Part shown: in pieces, positions 43,148 through 53,000 of the stretch
Position numbering within the stretch: position 1 is the stretch's first letter
Layout of the letters: the number at the start of each line of letters is the position of its first letter
NCBI GenBank assembly: GCA_902781705.1
Contig: CACZKE010000005.1
Location: 62,001 to 126,000 of the forward strand
DNA length: 64,000 nucleotides
From: an uncultured Bacteroidia bacterium
GTDB taxonomy: Bacteria > Bacteroidota > Bacteroidia > Bacteroidales > UBA932
Direction: 5' to 3'
Position numbers and translations under genes: made by a program
The notes under the pieces: generated by a model
What the model saw: the letters and a program-made list of their open reading frames with translations, nothing else
Told to the model about the DNA's origin: nothing
The model's database searches: none

Positions 43148-43933
43148 TTACCGACAGGCCCTCCGGACGAGCAGCCAGGCGAGGGCGGCGACGGCGAGGG
43201 CTTCGGCAAAGACGAGGAGTTCGAGGGCGACCATGCCGGCGGATTTGGAGAGGAGGACGGTGCCGGCATCGACTCCGGCATGGAGGAGGATGGCGGCGGG
43301 GAAGAGCCAGAGCCAGCTGCCGCCTTTGCGGACGGCCAGCCAGACGAGGACGGAAAGGCTCAGTTGCAGGATCAGGGCCGATGCGCGCTCCCATAGGCCC
43401 AGCAGGTAGTCTCCGGGCTTGGAGGCGACGAGTTTGTCGATCTGCTCACTCACCTGCGCCTGCGCCTCGGCGGATGCCTGCCCGAGGATGGTATCGGCCT
43501 GGCCGGCATTGACCATGACCGCCATCGCGAGGGAGGAAACCATCGTCATGCCGAAGACGAAGAGCATCTCCGCGCCCCCGTGGCCGATGCCGTAGGCAAT
43601 CCCCGGCAGGGCGGTCGAGGGCTCCTTCTTCAGGAGGTACTTCATGGCGAGGAACCGGCCGGTTTCCTCAAAGAGGCCCGCCATCAGACCGCCGTACAGC
43701 GCGTAGTACCAGAGATTTCCCTGAATGGCCGCTCCATGCGGCCCCTTCAGGACCACCCCATGCACCAGCGCCTCCAGCACCAGGACGAACACGAAGAACG
43801 TCGCCGCGCCGATGAGGATCGTGGACCATTTGACCCGATATTTCCGGACCATCCACCAGGCCAGGCCGATGGGAACGACGAACCCCAGCACGAGGTTCAG
43901 GACAATCATGAGGAGGGAAGCTGTGGGGACCAT
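43148..43933 (-). CDS. YhfC-family intramembrane metalloprotease-like protein
   Basis: The 261-residue protein has about seven hydrophobic segments. It carries the family polar motifs in or near membrane helices: GLFEETGRF near 85-93, YGIGHGGAEMLF near 113-124 and ILLHAGVDAGTV near 215-226. These are the expected Glu and His positions for a CPBP/YhfC-like protease, though activity is unproven in most members. It is monocistronic, with a -7 box at 43959-43966. Confidence 0.8.
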   Translation of the reverse strand: MVPTASLLMIVLNLVLGFVVPIGLAWWMVRKYRVKWSTILIGAATFFVFVLVLEALVHGVVLKGPHGAAIQGNLWYYALYGGLMAGLFEETGRFLAMKYLLKKEPSTALPGIAYGIGHGGAEMLFVFGMTMVSSLAMAVMVNAGQADTILGQASAEAQAQVSEQIDKLVASKPGDYLLGLWERASALILQLSLSVLVWLAVRKGGSWLWLFPAAILLHAGVDAGTVLLSKSAGMVALELLVFAEALAVAALAWLLVRRACR

Positions 43934-43958
43934 GGTTGTTCAAACAAAGGTTTCTGGA

Positions 43959-43966
43959 CAAAAATA
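43959..43966 (-). promoter_or_regulatory. -7 box TATTTTTG for yhfC
   Basis: An exact TAnnTTTG match on the minus strand, 25 bases before the start at 43933. Confidence 0.45.
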
Positions 43967-44036
43967 ATCATTTTTTATTGAAACACAATAATTGTTTCAG
44001 AATATTCAACAAGTAAAAGCGAGGCTTTCCCTTTCG

Positions 44037-44189
44037 TGTACAAATCTCGTTTGTACAACCACATGCCGCTCTTTCGCAGATTCTTTGTACAAACGGACCG
44101 GGAAACCAAGCAAAGCGCCGGTTTCTTCTGAGATATGAACAGAAAAGGGCGACAGGATGCCGAAACCGTGTACAAACGAGATTTGTACA
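44037..44189. repeat. REPIN-like element, copy 4, the most intact
   Basis: The two 21-base ends (44037-44057 and 44169-44189) are perfect reverse complements. Each is itself a hairpin of TGTACAAA and TTTGTACA around a five-base loop (TCTCG or CGAGA). Internal box TGTACAAAC is at 44086 (offset 49) and a weaker TATGAACA at 44134. It lies between the divergent yhfC and PHP genes in a 350-base gap that otherwise holds only their promoters. Confidence 0.9.
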
Positions 44190-44253
44190 CCGAAAAGGCA
44201 GGACGATGAAGAGGAAAATGCTTCCCAGCGAACGGGGTTTGCCGAATAACCGC

Positions 44254-44261
44254 TATCTTTG
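44254..44261 (+). promoter_or_regulatory. -7 box TATCTTTG for the PHP gene
   Basis: An exact TAnnTTTG match 22 bases before ATG 44284. It rules out the earlier ATG at 44206 as the start. Confidence 0.55.
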
Positions 44262-44283
44262 CAGTCCTAAATTGACAGAAACC

Positions 44284-45000
44284 ATGAAAAAGATAGAACT
44301 GGACATCCATACCCATACCATCGCTTCGGGACATGCGTACAGCACGCTGTCGGAGATGATTGCGGAGGGGCAGCGGAAGGGGCTGAAAATCCTGGGCATT
44401 ACAGAGCACGGGGAGTCTATCCCGGGGACGTGCAACCGTATCTATTTCAGGAACTTGCATGTGATTCCGAGACAATGGGGCGACATGCGCCTCATGCTCG
44501 GCGCGGAACTGAACATCCTGGATACGAAGGGGACGCTGGACATGAACGAGGATACCTGGAAGCGGCTGGATATCCGGATCGCGGGCATCCATCGGCTTTG
44601 CTGGACCGGTGGTACGGTGGAGGAGAATACGGCGGGGATGGTCGCGGCCATCCGGAATCCGTGGACCCATATCATCAGCCATCCCGGCGACGGAACGGCG
44701 GAACTGCTGTTCGAGCCCATCGTCCTGGCGGCGAAAGAGACGCATACCCTGCTGGAAATCAACAGTTCCACGTTCAGGCCGATGCGACATTTCCCCAACG
44801 CGCGGGAGAATAACCTGGAAATCCTCCGGCTATGCAAGCAGTATGACGTGCCGGTTATCCTGGGCAGTGATGCGCATTTTGCCCTGGACATTGCGAATTA
44901 TGAGTACTGCTATCCGCTGCTGGCGGAAACGGAATTCCCTGACGAGTTGATCGTCAATTACGACGAGGAGCGCTTTCTGGCTTATCTGGGGCTGCAATAA
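44284..45000 (+). CDS. PHP-domain phosphoesterase (YcdX-like)
   Basis: The 238-residue protein has the PHP-family metal ligands in order: ELDIHTHTIASG at 4-15, GITEHGES near 38-45, GAELNI, HRLC, ISHPGDG near 134, EINSS and LGSDAHF near 195-201. Relatives are phosphatases using a three-metal centre; the substrate is not predictable. Its last 47 bases overlap, tail to tail, the 3' end of the OstA-like gene on the other strand. Confidence 0.88.
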   Translation: MKKIELDIHTHTIASGHAYSTLSEMIAEGQRKGLKILGITEHGESIPGTCNRIYFRNLHVIPRQWGDMRLMLGAELNILDTKGTLDMNEDTWKRLDIRIAGIHRLCWTGGTVEENTAGMVAAIRNPWTHIISHPGDGTAELLFEPIVLAAKETHTLLEINSSTFRPMRHFPNARENNLEILRLCKQYDVPVILGSDAHFALDIANYEYCYPLLAETEFPDELIVNYDEERFLAYLGLQ

Positions 45001-47761
45001 CCTCCCCTTTCTCGCGGGCCTTTTCGGCGGCGCGGGCTTCCTTCTCAGCGGCACGGGCGGCCTTCTCGGCCTCCTTTGCCGCTTGTTTTTCGGCGCGGAT
45101 GCGTTCCTTTTCCAGATACTTTTCGAAGATCTTGCGCTCCTTGGCGGCCTTCTTTTCCAGTTTCTGCAAGGCCTTGAGTTTGCGCTTGCGCTCCTTCTCG
45201 AGTTTCTTCTGGGCCTTGGCGGCCTGCCGCTCCTCGTCTTTCCTGTTCTCCTCGGCCCATTTCGCTTCGCGGGCGGCCTGTTTCTCGGCGGCGATGCGGG
45301 CTTTTTCCTCCGCCTTCAGGCGTCTCTCTTCGGCCTTGCGGGCCTTTTCGGCATCCCGGGCGGCCCTTTCCTCCGCCTTCCGGGTTTTCTCGATTTCGGC
45401 CTTCTGGGAGAGCGGATCCAGGTTCGAAAAATCCACCTCGGTCATTTCCTGCTCCGGAGCGACCGGCTTATCCGCCGACAGGGAATCCTGCATCGGGGCA
45501 ACGCCCAGGGTGTCGAGTGCCGGGACAACGCCCAGGGAATCAGCCCCCGAAGGCACCAAGGCCGTTTCCAGCGAATCTTTCGCCATTCCCAAGGAATCCA
45601 CTGCCGGCAGGGTTCCCAGGGAATCCAGCGCCACCCGCAGCGAATCGTCTGCGGGACTCAGGGGCGTGACAGGCGCCGTCTCCGCCGGTTTCTCCTTGGC
45701 CTGCCGGGCTTTCACGACCTCCATGGAATCGCGGTAGGCGATGTCCTTGTAGATCTTGTTGATGTGGCCCGGGAAGTACACGTTCGTTTCCTTGAACTGC
45801 GCGTGGGGACGGGCCAGGTAGGACGTCCGCTGGCTCTTGCGGGCCACGAGCGGGGTAATGTCCTGCGGACCGCGCGGCTTCCGCTCGGGATCCCAACGGA
45901 AACCTTTCATATAACGCTCGTCCTTCGGGAGTTGCACCACCGGATAGGCGTCGTTCTTCGCTTCCTCGAAGTAATAGATCTTGTCCAGGTTCCCCTTGTC
46001 GAAGAGGGCGTACAGCATCTTGGATTCCACCTTGTTCACGGTGGCCAGGGCGTCGTTCTCCGTGAGGAAGAACAGGGCCGTCGCCCCGCCCAGCGCATCG
46101 AACCGCCGGAGCGTCCGGGTGCTGTCGAAATAGGCCATCATCTCGGCGCCCTTGATCTGGTCGTAGCAGAGGGTGTCCTCCTGGGTGGTGATAAAGGCGT
46201 TGGACATGAGCCGTGCGCGGTCGGCCTTCCGGTCCTTGATGACGACATAGATGCTGTCCGCGGAGTACTGCCGGTTCCCTTCGTTGAATACGAGCGGGTC
46301 CCGGTATAGCCGCACCAGGGAATCCAAATCGTTGTAAACCAAAGAGTCGCAGGACATCTGGATATCCTGCCGGAACAGTTTCACCCGGCTTGTCGCCCAG
46401 ATGAAGGAAATCTGTGACGTGTCCACGGGGGCGGGAACCGTCACCGTCGTGGAATCCGTCGGTGTACCGGGAACGCCGTCCTTACCCGAAGCCGCGCTAT
46501 CCTTACCCGGAGCCGCACCGTCTTTCCCGGGCGCCGCTCCGGCATCCGGCGGCAACGCCGCCTTGCCGTCCGGTGCCACCGGTCCGCCGTCCTTCTTTGC
46601 AGGCGCACCGCCCTTCGCTCCCTGCGGTCCCATATCCCGTCCCGCCATGGCGTTGGGATCCTTCTTGGCCGCCTCTTCCGCCGCCTTGGCCGCGGCTTCG
46701 GCCGCCTTCCGCCGGTATTCCGTCACCGGGTCGCCCACGAGATCCTTCAGGCGCTTGTCGGCGTCGATCTTCCACAAGGAGTCCACTTTGTGGCGCTTGA
46801 TACCCCGGTACACGATCGTATCGGCCCCGAACCAGACGGTGTCCACCCGTTCCTTCTCCTCGGAAATCCCCATCACGGCGGGCGTACGGGTCATTTTCAC
46901 CCGGGACAGGGTGTCGGTGTATTCCAGCCGGCCGGCAAGGGCGAAGACATTCCGCGTCGTGTCCATCAGTTCCACCTGCCCCAGCATTTCCACGTCATTG
47001 ACGGCGCGGTGGTAGTAGAGCGTATCGGACCATGTTTCCTGGTCCTTCGTGAGCAGGTGCACGTTCCGTCGGAAGAAGAACAGTTCCTTGTCCCGGTCGT
47101 ACCAGCCGTCGTTGGCGGAGAGCATGTTGTCGTCCTGCCACATGTCGGTCCCATAGCCGAAATAGGCCGTATTCAGGTCGCTGCGGTATTCCAGGCGGGA
47201 GGTCTTCACGAAGGTGGTGTCCATGTACATGTTCACCTGGTCGTTGAACACGAACAGCCGGGCCTTGGAGTCGTAGGAACCGTACAGACTCTCGATGATC
47301 TGTCCGTCCTTGTCCCGCATGGACGCGCCGTTCTGGAAGATGGCGACGGAGTCCTTGGTATTATAGTCCAGATACCGCGTGCGGAGGGTATTCTTGTCCT
47401 TGTCCTCGAGTTGGACGATGCCGCCGCGGAACTTCGCCAGGTCGTCGTCCACCACGTATTGGAGCGAGCCCGAAGTAAGCCGGGTCCGGTCCTGGATGAT
47501 CTGGACATGCCCCACGGCGTCGATGATGTTCGTCGAGACGTTCCAGAGGGCCGTGTCGCAGAGGAGGTAGGTATTGTTGTGCAGGAAGCGGGCCGGGCCC
47601 ACGACCTTACGGAAACTCTGCCCGTCCTTCTCGATGAGTTGGGCCGATTTCGCGCTGACCAGCGTCACGAGCGAGTCCTTCTTCTCCTCCTGGGCCCGAA
47701 GCGGCATCGACACCGCCCACAGGGACAGTGCCGACAGGAGATATGGGACGAGACGGCGCAC
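44954..47761 (-). CDS. OstA-like (LptA/LptD-type) envelope protein with a long charged coiled-coil tail
   Basis: The 935-residue product starts at GTG 47761, overlapping the surA stop. A signal peptide (to PLRAQ) is followed by an OstA_2-like beta-jellyroll region (about 30-340: NNTYLLCDTALWNVSTNIIDAVGHV, LTSGSLQYV) as in LPS-transport proteins. A Pro/Ala/Gly/Lys-rich linker (about 355-450) follows, then more OstA-like sequence to about 690. Residues from about 790 are a Lys/Glu/Ala-rich coiled coil. LPS transport is the family role. The coiled-coil tail and linker are unusual additions. It is the last gene of the PpiC-SurA-OstA operon. Confidence 0.85.
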   Translation of the reverse strand: MRRLVPYLLSALSLWAVSMPLRAQEEKKDSLVTLVSAKSAQLIEKDGQSFRKVVGPARFLHNNTYLLCDTALWNVSTNIIDAVGHVQIIQDRTRLTSGSLQYVVDDDLAKFRGGIVQLEDKDKNTLRTRYLDYNTKDSVAIFQNGASMRDKDGQIIESLYGSYDSKARLFVFNDQVNMYMDTTFVKTSRLEYRSDLNTAYFGYGTDMWQDDNMLSANDGWYDRDKELFFFRRNVHLLTKDQETWSDTLYYHRAVNDVEMLGQVELMDTTRNVFALAGRLEYTDTLSRVKMTRTPAVMGISEEKERVDTVWFGADTIVYRGIKRHKVDSLWKIDADKRLKDLVGDPVTEYRRKAAEAAAKAAEEAAKKDPNAMAGRDMGPQGAKGGAPAKKDGGPVAPDGKAALPPDAGAAPGKDGAAPGKDSAASGKDGVPGTPTDSTTVTVPAPVDTSQISFIWATSRVKLFRQDIQMSCDSLVYNDLDSLVRLYRDPLVFNEGNRQYSADSIYVVIKDRKADRARLMSNAFITTQEDTLCYDQIKGAEMMAYFDSTRTLRRFDALGGATALFFLTENDALATVNKVESKMLYALFDKGNLDKIYYFEEAKNDAYPVVQLPKDERYMKGFRWDPERKPRGPQDITPLVARKSQRTSYLARPHAQFKETNVYFPGHINKIYKDIAYRDSMEVVKARQAKEKPAETAPVTPLSPADDSLRVALDSLGTLPAVDSLGMAKDSLETALVPSGADSLGVVPALDTLGVAPMQDSLSADKPVAPEQEMTEVDFSNLDPLSQKAEIEKTRKAEERAARDAEKARKAEERRLKAEEKARIAAEKQAAREAKWAEENRKDEERQAAKAQKKLEKERKRKLKALQKLEKKAAKERKIFEKYLEKERIRAEKQAAKEAEKAARAAEKEARAAEKAREKGEVIAAPDKPESAPRRN

Positions 47762-49140
47762 TAGAGTTTGGTTTTCCAGATATCACGCTTGAAGGCGCAC
47801 TCCTTGAACATCGGGTCGATGACGATGTAGGTGTCCTTGATCTTCTTCTCCAGGAACTCGTCGATCGCCTTCATCTGCCGCTGGTTACGGACACGGTCCT
47901 GCAACTCGGTGTAGTCGTTCGTGAAAGTGGCGCTGTGGGCCGGGACGATCTTGTCCACCCGGATGATCTTGTACACGGTGTTGCCCTGGCGGCCCTGCTG
48001 GTATCCCTCGTTGTCGGTGGATTCCACCGGCTCCGAAATCTCACCCTCCTTCAGATCCTTGATGGCGGCATAGTCGGCCGGCTTGAGCTGGTCGATCTCG
48101 AAATAGGACGAGCCCGTGTTGGGATCGGCCATCTGGCCGCCGTTGGTGCGGGTGGCCGGATCCTCGGAGAAGAAGCGGGCCGCGAGCGGGAACTTGATCT
48201 CGTCTTCCAGGACCTTGGTCCGCAGGCTGTCCAGGCGGGAAAACGCCTTTTCGCGGTCCTCTGCCGTATATTGCGGTTTCAAGAGGATGTGGCGGGCGTT
48301 GAACATGTCGCCCTTCTTCTCGATCACTTCGATGATATGGAAGCCGTCCGGGGTCTCCACGATCTGGGAGATGGTGCCGGGGCGCAGGGCCATGGCGGCG
48401 TCGGAGAACGCCGGCCAGAAGATGGACTTGGAGGCCATGCCCAGTTCTCCGCCCTTGCGGGCGCTGCCCGGGTCCTCGGAATAGATGCGGGCGAGGGTCG
48501 CGAACTTTTCCCCGTTGATGATGCGCTCCCGGAGCGAAAGGAGGCGCTCCTTCACGGCCAGGTTGGCCGCCTCCCGGTCGGGATAGATGCAGATCTGGCT
48601 CAGCTGGTATTTGATCGGAACCACCGGCAGGTCTTCCACGGCGACCGTGTCCAGGAACTGCTGGACGTCATAGGGGGTGATTTCCGGGATGGACTGGGCG
48701 ATGGTGGCCTGCTCCTGCTGGGTGAGGCTCATGTCCTCGAACATCTGGCGCCATTCCTGGCGGAGACGGTACAGGGGCTTGCCGAAGTACTTTTCCAGCT
48801 CTTCGTCGCCGCCCAGCATGGTGCGGGCATTGTCGATGCGGTTGGTCAGTTCTCCCTCCACCATGTCGCTGTTCACGGTCAGGGAGTCGATGCGGGCCTG
48901 CATCAGGAAGATCTTGCTCTCCATCATGCTTTCCAGGATGCTGCAGCGCATGTCCCGGTCGGAGGACCGGCCTTGTATGCGCATCTGCTGCACTTCGCTC
49001 TCGATGTCGGAAATCAGAATCACCTCGTTGCCCACGACGGCGACGGTCTTGTCGATGAGGCCGCCCTCATACTTCTGGGCGGAAAGGGCCGTGCATGCGA
49101 GCAGGGCCGCCGTGAGGACGATCACTCTTGGCTTTGTCAT
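47761..49140 (-). CDS. surA: Periplasmic chaperone/peptidyl-prolyl isomerase SurA
   Basis: SurA escorts outer-membrane proteins to the assembly machinery. The 459-residue protein has a signal peptide ending ALSAQ, the SurA N-terminal domain (VDKTVAVVGNEVILISDIE-like, 28-50), and two parvulin domains: one near 175-270 (QLSQICIYPDRE...FATLARIYSEDPGSARKGGELG) and one near 285-385 (FNARHILLKPQ...AARFFSEDPATRTNGGQM). It starts after the upstream PpiC gene with a TGATATG junction (one base between). Confidence 0.93.
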   Translation of the reverse strand: MTKPRVIVLTAALLACTALSAQKYEGGLIDKTVAVVGNEVILISDIESEVQQMRIQGRSSDRDMRCSILESMMESKIFLMQARIDSLTVNSDMVEGELTNRIDNARTMLGGDEELEKYFGKPLYRLRQEWRQMFEDMSLTQQEQATIAQSIPEITPYDVQQFLDTVAVEDLPVVPIKYQLSQICIYPDREAANLAVKERLLSLRERIINGEKFATLARIYSEDPGSARKGGELGMASKSIFWPAFSDAAMALRPGTISQIVETPDGFHIIEVIEKKGDMFNARHILLKPQYTAEDREKAFSRLDSLRTKVLEDEIKFPLAARFFSEDPATRTNGGQMADPNTGSSYFEIDQLKPADYAAIKDLKEGEISEPVESTDNEGYQQGRQGNTVYKIIRVDKIVPAHSATFTNDYTELQDRVRNQRQMKAIDEFLEKKIKDTYIVIDPMFKECAFKRDIWKTKL

Positions 49141-49141
49141 A

Positions 49142-50002
49142 TCAGTAAATCACAAATTTTTCCTTGTTCCGGGCGTCACTGAGCAACTCCTGTTCCAAAC
49201 CGGAAACAAGTTCGTGCTTTCGCGCGCTCAGGATGATATCCCGGATCCGGTCCGCGCAGTATTCCAGCGGCGCCGGCTCCCCTTTCTTCACCAGGTCCAC
49301 GACGTAGGCCACCCGGAGGTTGCCGTCGTCCCCCTTGAACTCGATGAACTTGTTTTTCAGGGCCTTCATCATGGATTCCTCGTCCGTTCCCAGTTCCCGG
49401 GCCAGCAGCAGGGCGTCCATCCAGCTGTCCGAACTGTCCGCATACCGGACGGCGGCGGTGAAGGCCAGGCTGTCGGCCGCGATGGCGTCCATGGCATCGT
49501 CCGAGCCCATGAGTTCCCGGATGGTCCTGAGATTCCGGGAATCGGCCGGGATGACCATGTACCGGGTCTTCAGGAGGGGACGGGCCAGGGTAAAGCGGTC
49601 GGCATGGGCCTCATAGTAGTTCCGGACTTCGGCGTCGGTGATGAGGGTGTCCAGCCGCTCGTTGATGTAGCGTTCTTCGTAGCGGTACTTCAGGAGCGTG
49701 CGGCGGTATTCCTCCAGCTCCTTGTCCACATTCTTTTCCTCCTTGGAGAGTTGCGCCTCCGCCATGTCCAGGAAAAGGAGTTCCTCCGCCCAGGAATGGA
49801 TGTACTGCTGCGCGAGGGCCAGACTGTCCTCGGACGACGCGCCGGCGGGGATGTATCCCGCCAGTTCCGACCGGAACAGCTTGTGGTCGCCCACGCGGGC
49901 CACGACCTCGTCGCCGAACAGCACGGCCGCCGTGTCGGAAACACGGTGGACAGCCTGGCAGGACGAGACCGCCAGCACGAGAAGCAGCAGACCCTTTTTC
50001 AT
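49142..50002 (-). CDS. PpiC/SurA-related lipoprotein
   Basis: The 286-residue protein (from ATG 50002) has a lipobox VSSC near 15 and a SurA_N-like helical region. A C-terminal part has a degenerate parvulin-like layout (TLARPLLKTRYMVIPADSRN near 140-160). Key parvulin residues are not clearly conserved, so it may be chaperone-only. It is the first gene of an operon with surA and the OstA-like gene, which supports a role in outer-membrane protein or LPS assembly. A -7 box ends six bases before the start. Confidence 0.78.
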   Translation of the reverse strand: MKKGLLLLVLAVSSCQAVHRVSDTAAVLFGDEVVARVGDHKLFRSELAGYIPAGASSEDSLALAQQYIHSWAEELLFLDMAEAQLSKEEKNVDKELEEYRRTLLKYRYEERYINERLDTLITDAEVRNYYEAHADRFTLARPLLKTRYMVIPADSRNLRTIRELMGSDDAMDAIAADSLAFTAAVRYADSSDSWMDALLLARELGTDEESMMKALKNKFIEFKGDDGNLRVAYVVDLVKKGEPAPLEYCADRIRDIILSARKHELVSGLEQELLSDARNKEKFVIY

Positions 50003-50008
50003 AACCTG

Positions 50009-50016
50009 CAAATATA
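50009..50016 (-). promoter_or_regulatory. -7 box TATATTTG for the PpiC-SurA-OstA operon
   Basis: An exact TAnnTTTG match on the minus strand ending six bases before ATG 50002; a leaderless mRNA is expected. Confidence 0.6.
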
Positions 50017-50027
50017 GGAAATATTTC

Positions 50028-53000
50028 CTATATGTCGAAACTGAAGACCATTTCGACGCTCCAGGGGCTCCGGTCGTCGGTGGCGAGGGTGTTGTAATAC
50101 GGGCCGCCGGTCCAGGTGGCGGAGACGCCGACGGAGCAGGGGAAGGGGACCCAGAGGAAGTTCGCGAGTTCCACGGTGAAATCGGCCCCGGCGCTCAGGA
50201 GGGAGGATTTCACGGGCGTGCCCTTTCCGTTCCGGGCACCGCCGAAGGTGGTCCAGTCCACATGCGGGATCAGGAGGAAGTGCGTGATATACGCTACGGG
50301 AGAGAACCACGAGATGTCTCCGAAGTACAGGGGAATGGCATAATCGGCCGTGAGACGGAGCGCCCGGGCGGCATTCCGTCCGATGGCCGTACCGTCGGCC
50401 GCAGCAAAGCCGCGCGGAATGACGGAAACGCCGTATTCCCCGAAGGGTGCGCCCGAGTGGATCTGCTGCGCGCCGATGGCGGAAAGCCGCAGTCCCTGGG
50501 TACGGGTGAATCCCGGCAGGTAGCCGTATAGGTAACCGTAGCAGGCCGGGGAGTAGATGCCTGTCAGGCCGGGCCGGAAACTGCCGCCGAGTTCGGCGCC
50601 GATGCCTAGGCGCGGATATACCTGGCTGTCAGCCGCTTGCTGCACGATGTAGCCCCGGAGCGAGCCGCGGAGATTCTGCATCAGGACGCTCTCCCCCGGT
50701 TCATACCCCAGGAATTCCGCATGGGCCTTGTCCTGGATCAGGTCCTGGTGCATCTCCAGGTAGGTCGTGCCGGTGTCGAAGGGATTGTTCGAAATGCTCC
50801 AGTTCACCTGCGGAATCAGTCCCCGCTGGAGGCCATCCTTGTTGAAGCGGAGAGGAACATAGGCCGACAATTGACCCCTCCAGGTAACGTGGTCAAGGGC
50901 CCGGCGGACCACTGCATAGCCGGTCCGTTCCGCATAGGCGCGGTCCTGGAAGGAATAGAGGGCGCCACCCTTGTCGTAGATGTCGAAACTGGCTTCCAGG
51001 ACGGGATACAGCCCCGCATGGGTGAACTGCAGGTGCCCGCCGTGCCGCCACTCGCCGGCGCGGTCCTCATCCGGATGCGCGGAGTAACCGACTGCCCCCC
51101 AGGTGGTTCCGAGTTCGTTCTGGAACAGGCCGATGAGACCGGGGGACGCCGTGTCATAACTCAGGTCGCCGCTCATGGACTCGATGACGTCATAACTGAA
51201 CCACAGCGGAGCCCAGGAATGGAACTTCATCCAGTGCAGCGGCTTCAGGTACGGCCGCGGCTCGCTGACGGGAATGTCCTCCGTCGTCTCTCCGGTCGTA
51301 CCGTATCCTGTCATTTCGGCCGTCGTGCCGTCCTCTGTCATTTCGACCGAGCGGAGCGAGTGGAGAAATCTCTCCTGCTCCGACAACTTGTCCGCCACCC
51401 GGTACTTGTGTACATCCCGGATATTCACCTCCACCGGCTTCGGAGGCACCGCCTTGAAGATGGCATTTCCTTCCGGAGTCATGGACCGGAACCAGAGTTC
51501 CCCATCGTCTGACATGGAAAAGTCGTTGGCCCCGTAGCGGGTGTTCGTGAGTTGCCAGGCCCTTCCGGTTTCCGGATCATAGCGGTAGAGTTCCTTGACC
51601 CCGTTCCGGTCGCTGACCAGTTCCAGCATGTCCCCGCCGTCCAGGTTTTCCATCATCTGGGCGCTGGGTTCCAGCACGCAGGTCCAGTTCCCGTCCCGGA
51701 GCCGCCAGATGCCGTAGCCACGGTCGTCCAGGCCCAGGCAGTGGATGTCGTTGCCGATCCAGGCCGATTCCGTGAGCTGGATCCCCTCCGGCGCCGGTGT
51801 CCTGCGGAGGATGGAGCCATCTTTTTCGCTGACAATCAGCAGGTTGCATCCGCCTTCCACGGGATATTCCACCACGGCGAGCACGCCGTCCGGACCGGGC
51901 TGGGGGTTGTACATCCGCCCCTTCGTGGTCAGGTCGTGCCGAAGCTTTCCGTCCAGGTCCATCCAGCGGAGGATGGATTCCCCGTCCAGGGTCCACCGCC
52001 GTCCGGGCAGGGTCTCGGACCAGTAAATGCGGTCTTCGCTCACATAGAAGGAACTGGCGCTCCCGGAGAAGGAACCCATGTCGTGCTCGGTGCCGTCCGG
52101 GTCCAGACGGATCATTCGCGGCGCCGTCGTCTTTCCTTCCTTGATAACGTAATACTTCCCGTCCACCCAGGAGCCGCCGGCGTAATCCGTGGCGAAGGCC
52201 GGTTTTCGGGTGACTTGTTCCATCGGCATGAAGGGCCCGCGGGCCTCGGCCTCTTCGGTCCAGATGTCGTGGAATCCTTCCTGAATGGTCCGGAAGGTCT
52301 TTTTGAAGGACTGGCCGGACTGTTTCCGGATATAGCGCTGGAGCGGTGTGACGGGGAAGGGATGACGCGAGACCCAGTTAAAGTAATCGGCCGTGAAGGT
52401 GGGCCGGTCATAGAAATACCGCATGCCCGCGACGGTCATGTAGCCGGTCGTGTAGTAGTCCGGGGCGGCCTTCTTGAAGGAGCCGTACACCCACTTGTAC
52501 CAGTTGCGCCAGTCGCCGTTGTCAAAGGCGACATGGTAATAATTCAGGAAATCCCCGTCCCGGCCCCGGCCGGAAGCCGTCAGGGCTGTTTCGGCGACGA
52601 CGGCATCCCCTTCCAGGAAGGTCTGCGGGGTGAACAGGGCGGAAACGGCGCCCGGCCACATTTCGCCCACCAGGTAGTTGACCCAGCGGAAGGGCCGGCG
52701 GTAGGCGAGTTGCATCTGCGCGACATGGCGGGATTCATGGACCGTGAGTTGGGTCATCCAGGACAGGGCCATGGATCCGTAGGGCTCCGGATGTGTGTAC
52801 AGGTCCATGCGCTTGGGGGCCCATGCCACCGAGCCGTTGGAGTGGGGATAGAAGGGATGGAGGACGACCGGAAGCCGGCCCCACTGGAGGCTGACGGGAT
52901 CCATTTCGGCGCTCACGCCCACGGTGGGCTGCCATTTTTCGAGGTCCAGGACATAGGCCCGGGCCAGGGAATCCATCTTTTCGGGATATACGATGCGGTA

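Noticed and set aside
47728-49182. Long plus-strand frame opposite surA
   Set aside because: Antisense shadow; surA has both parvulin domains on the minus strand.
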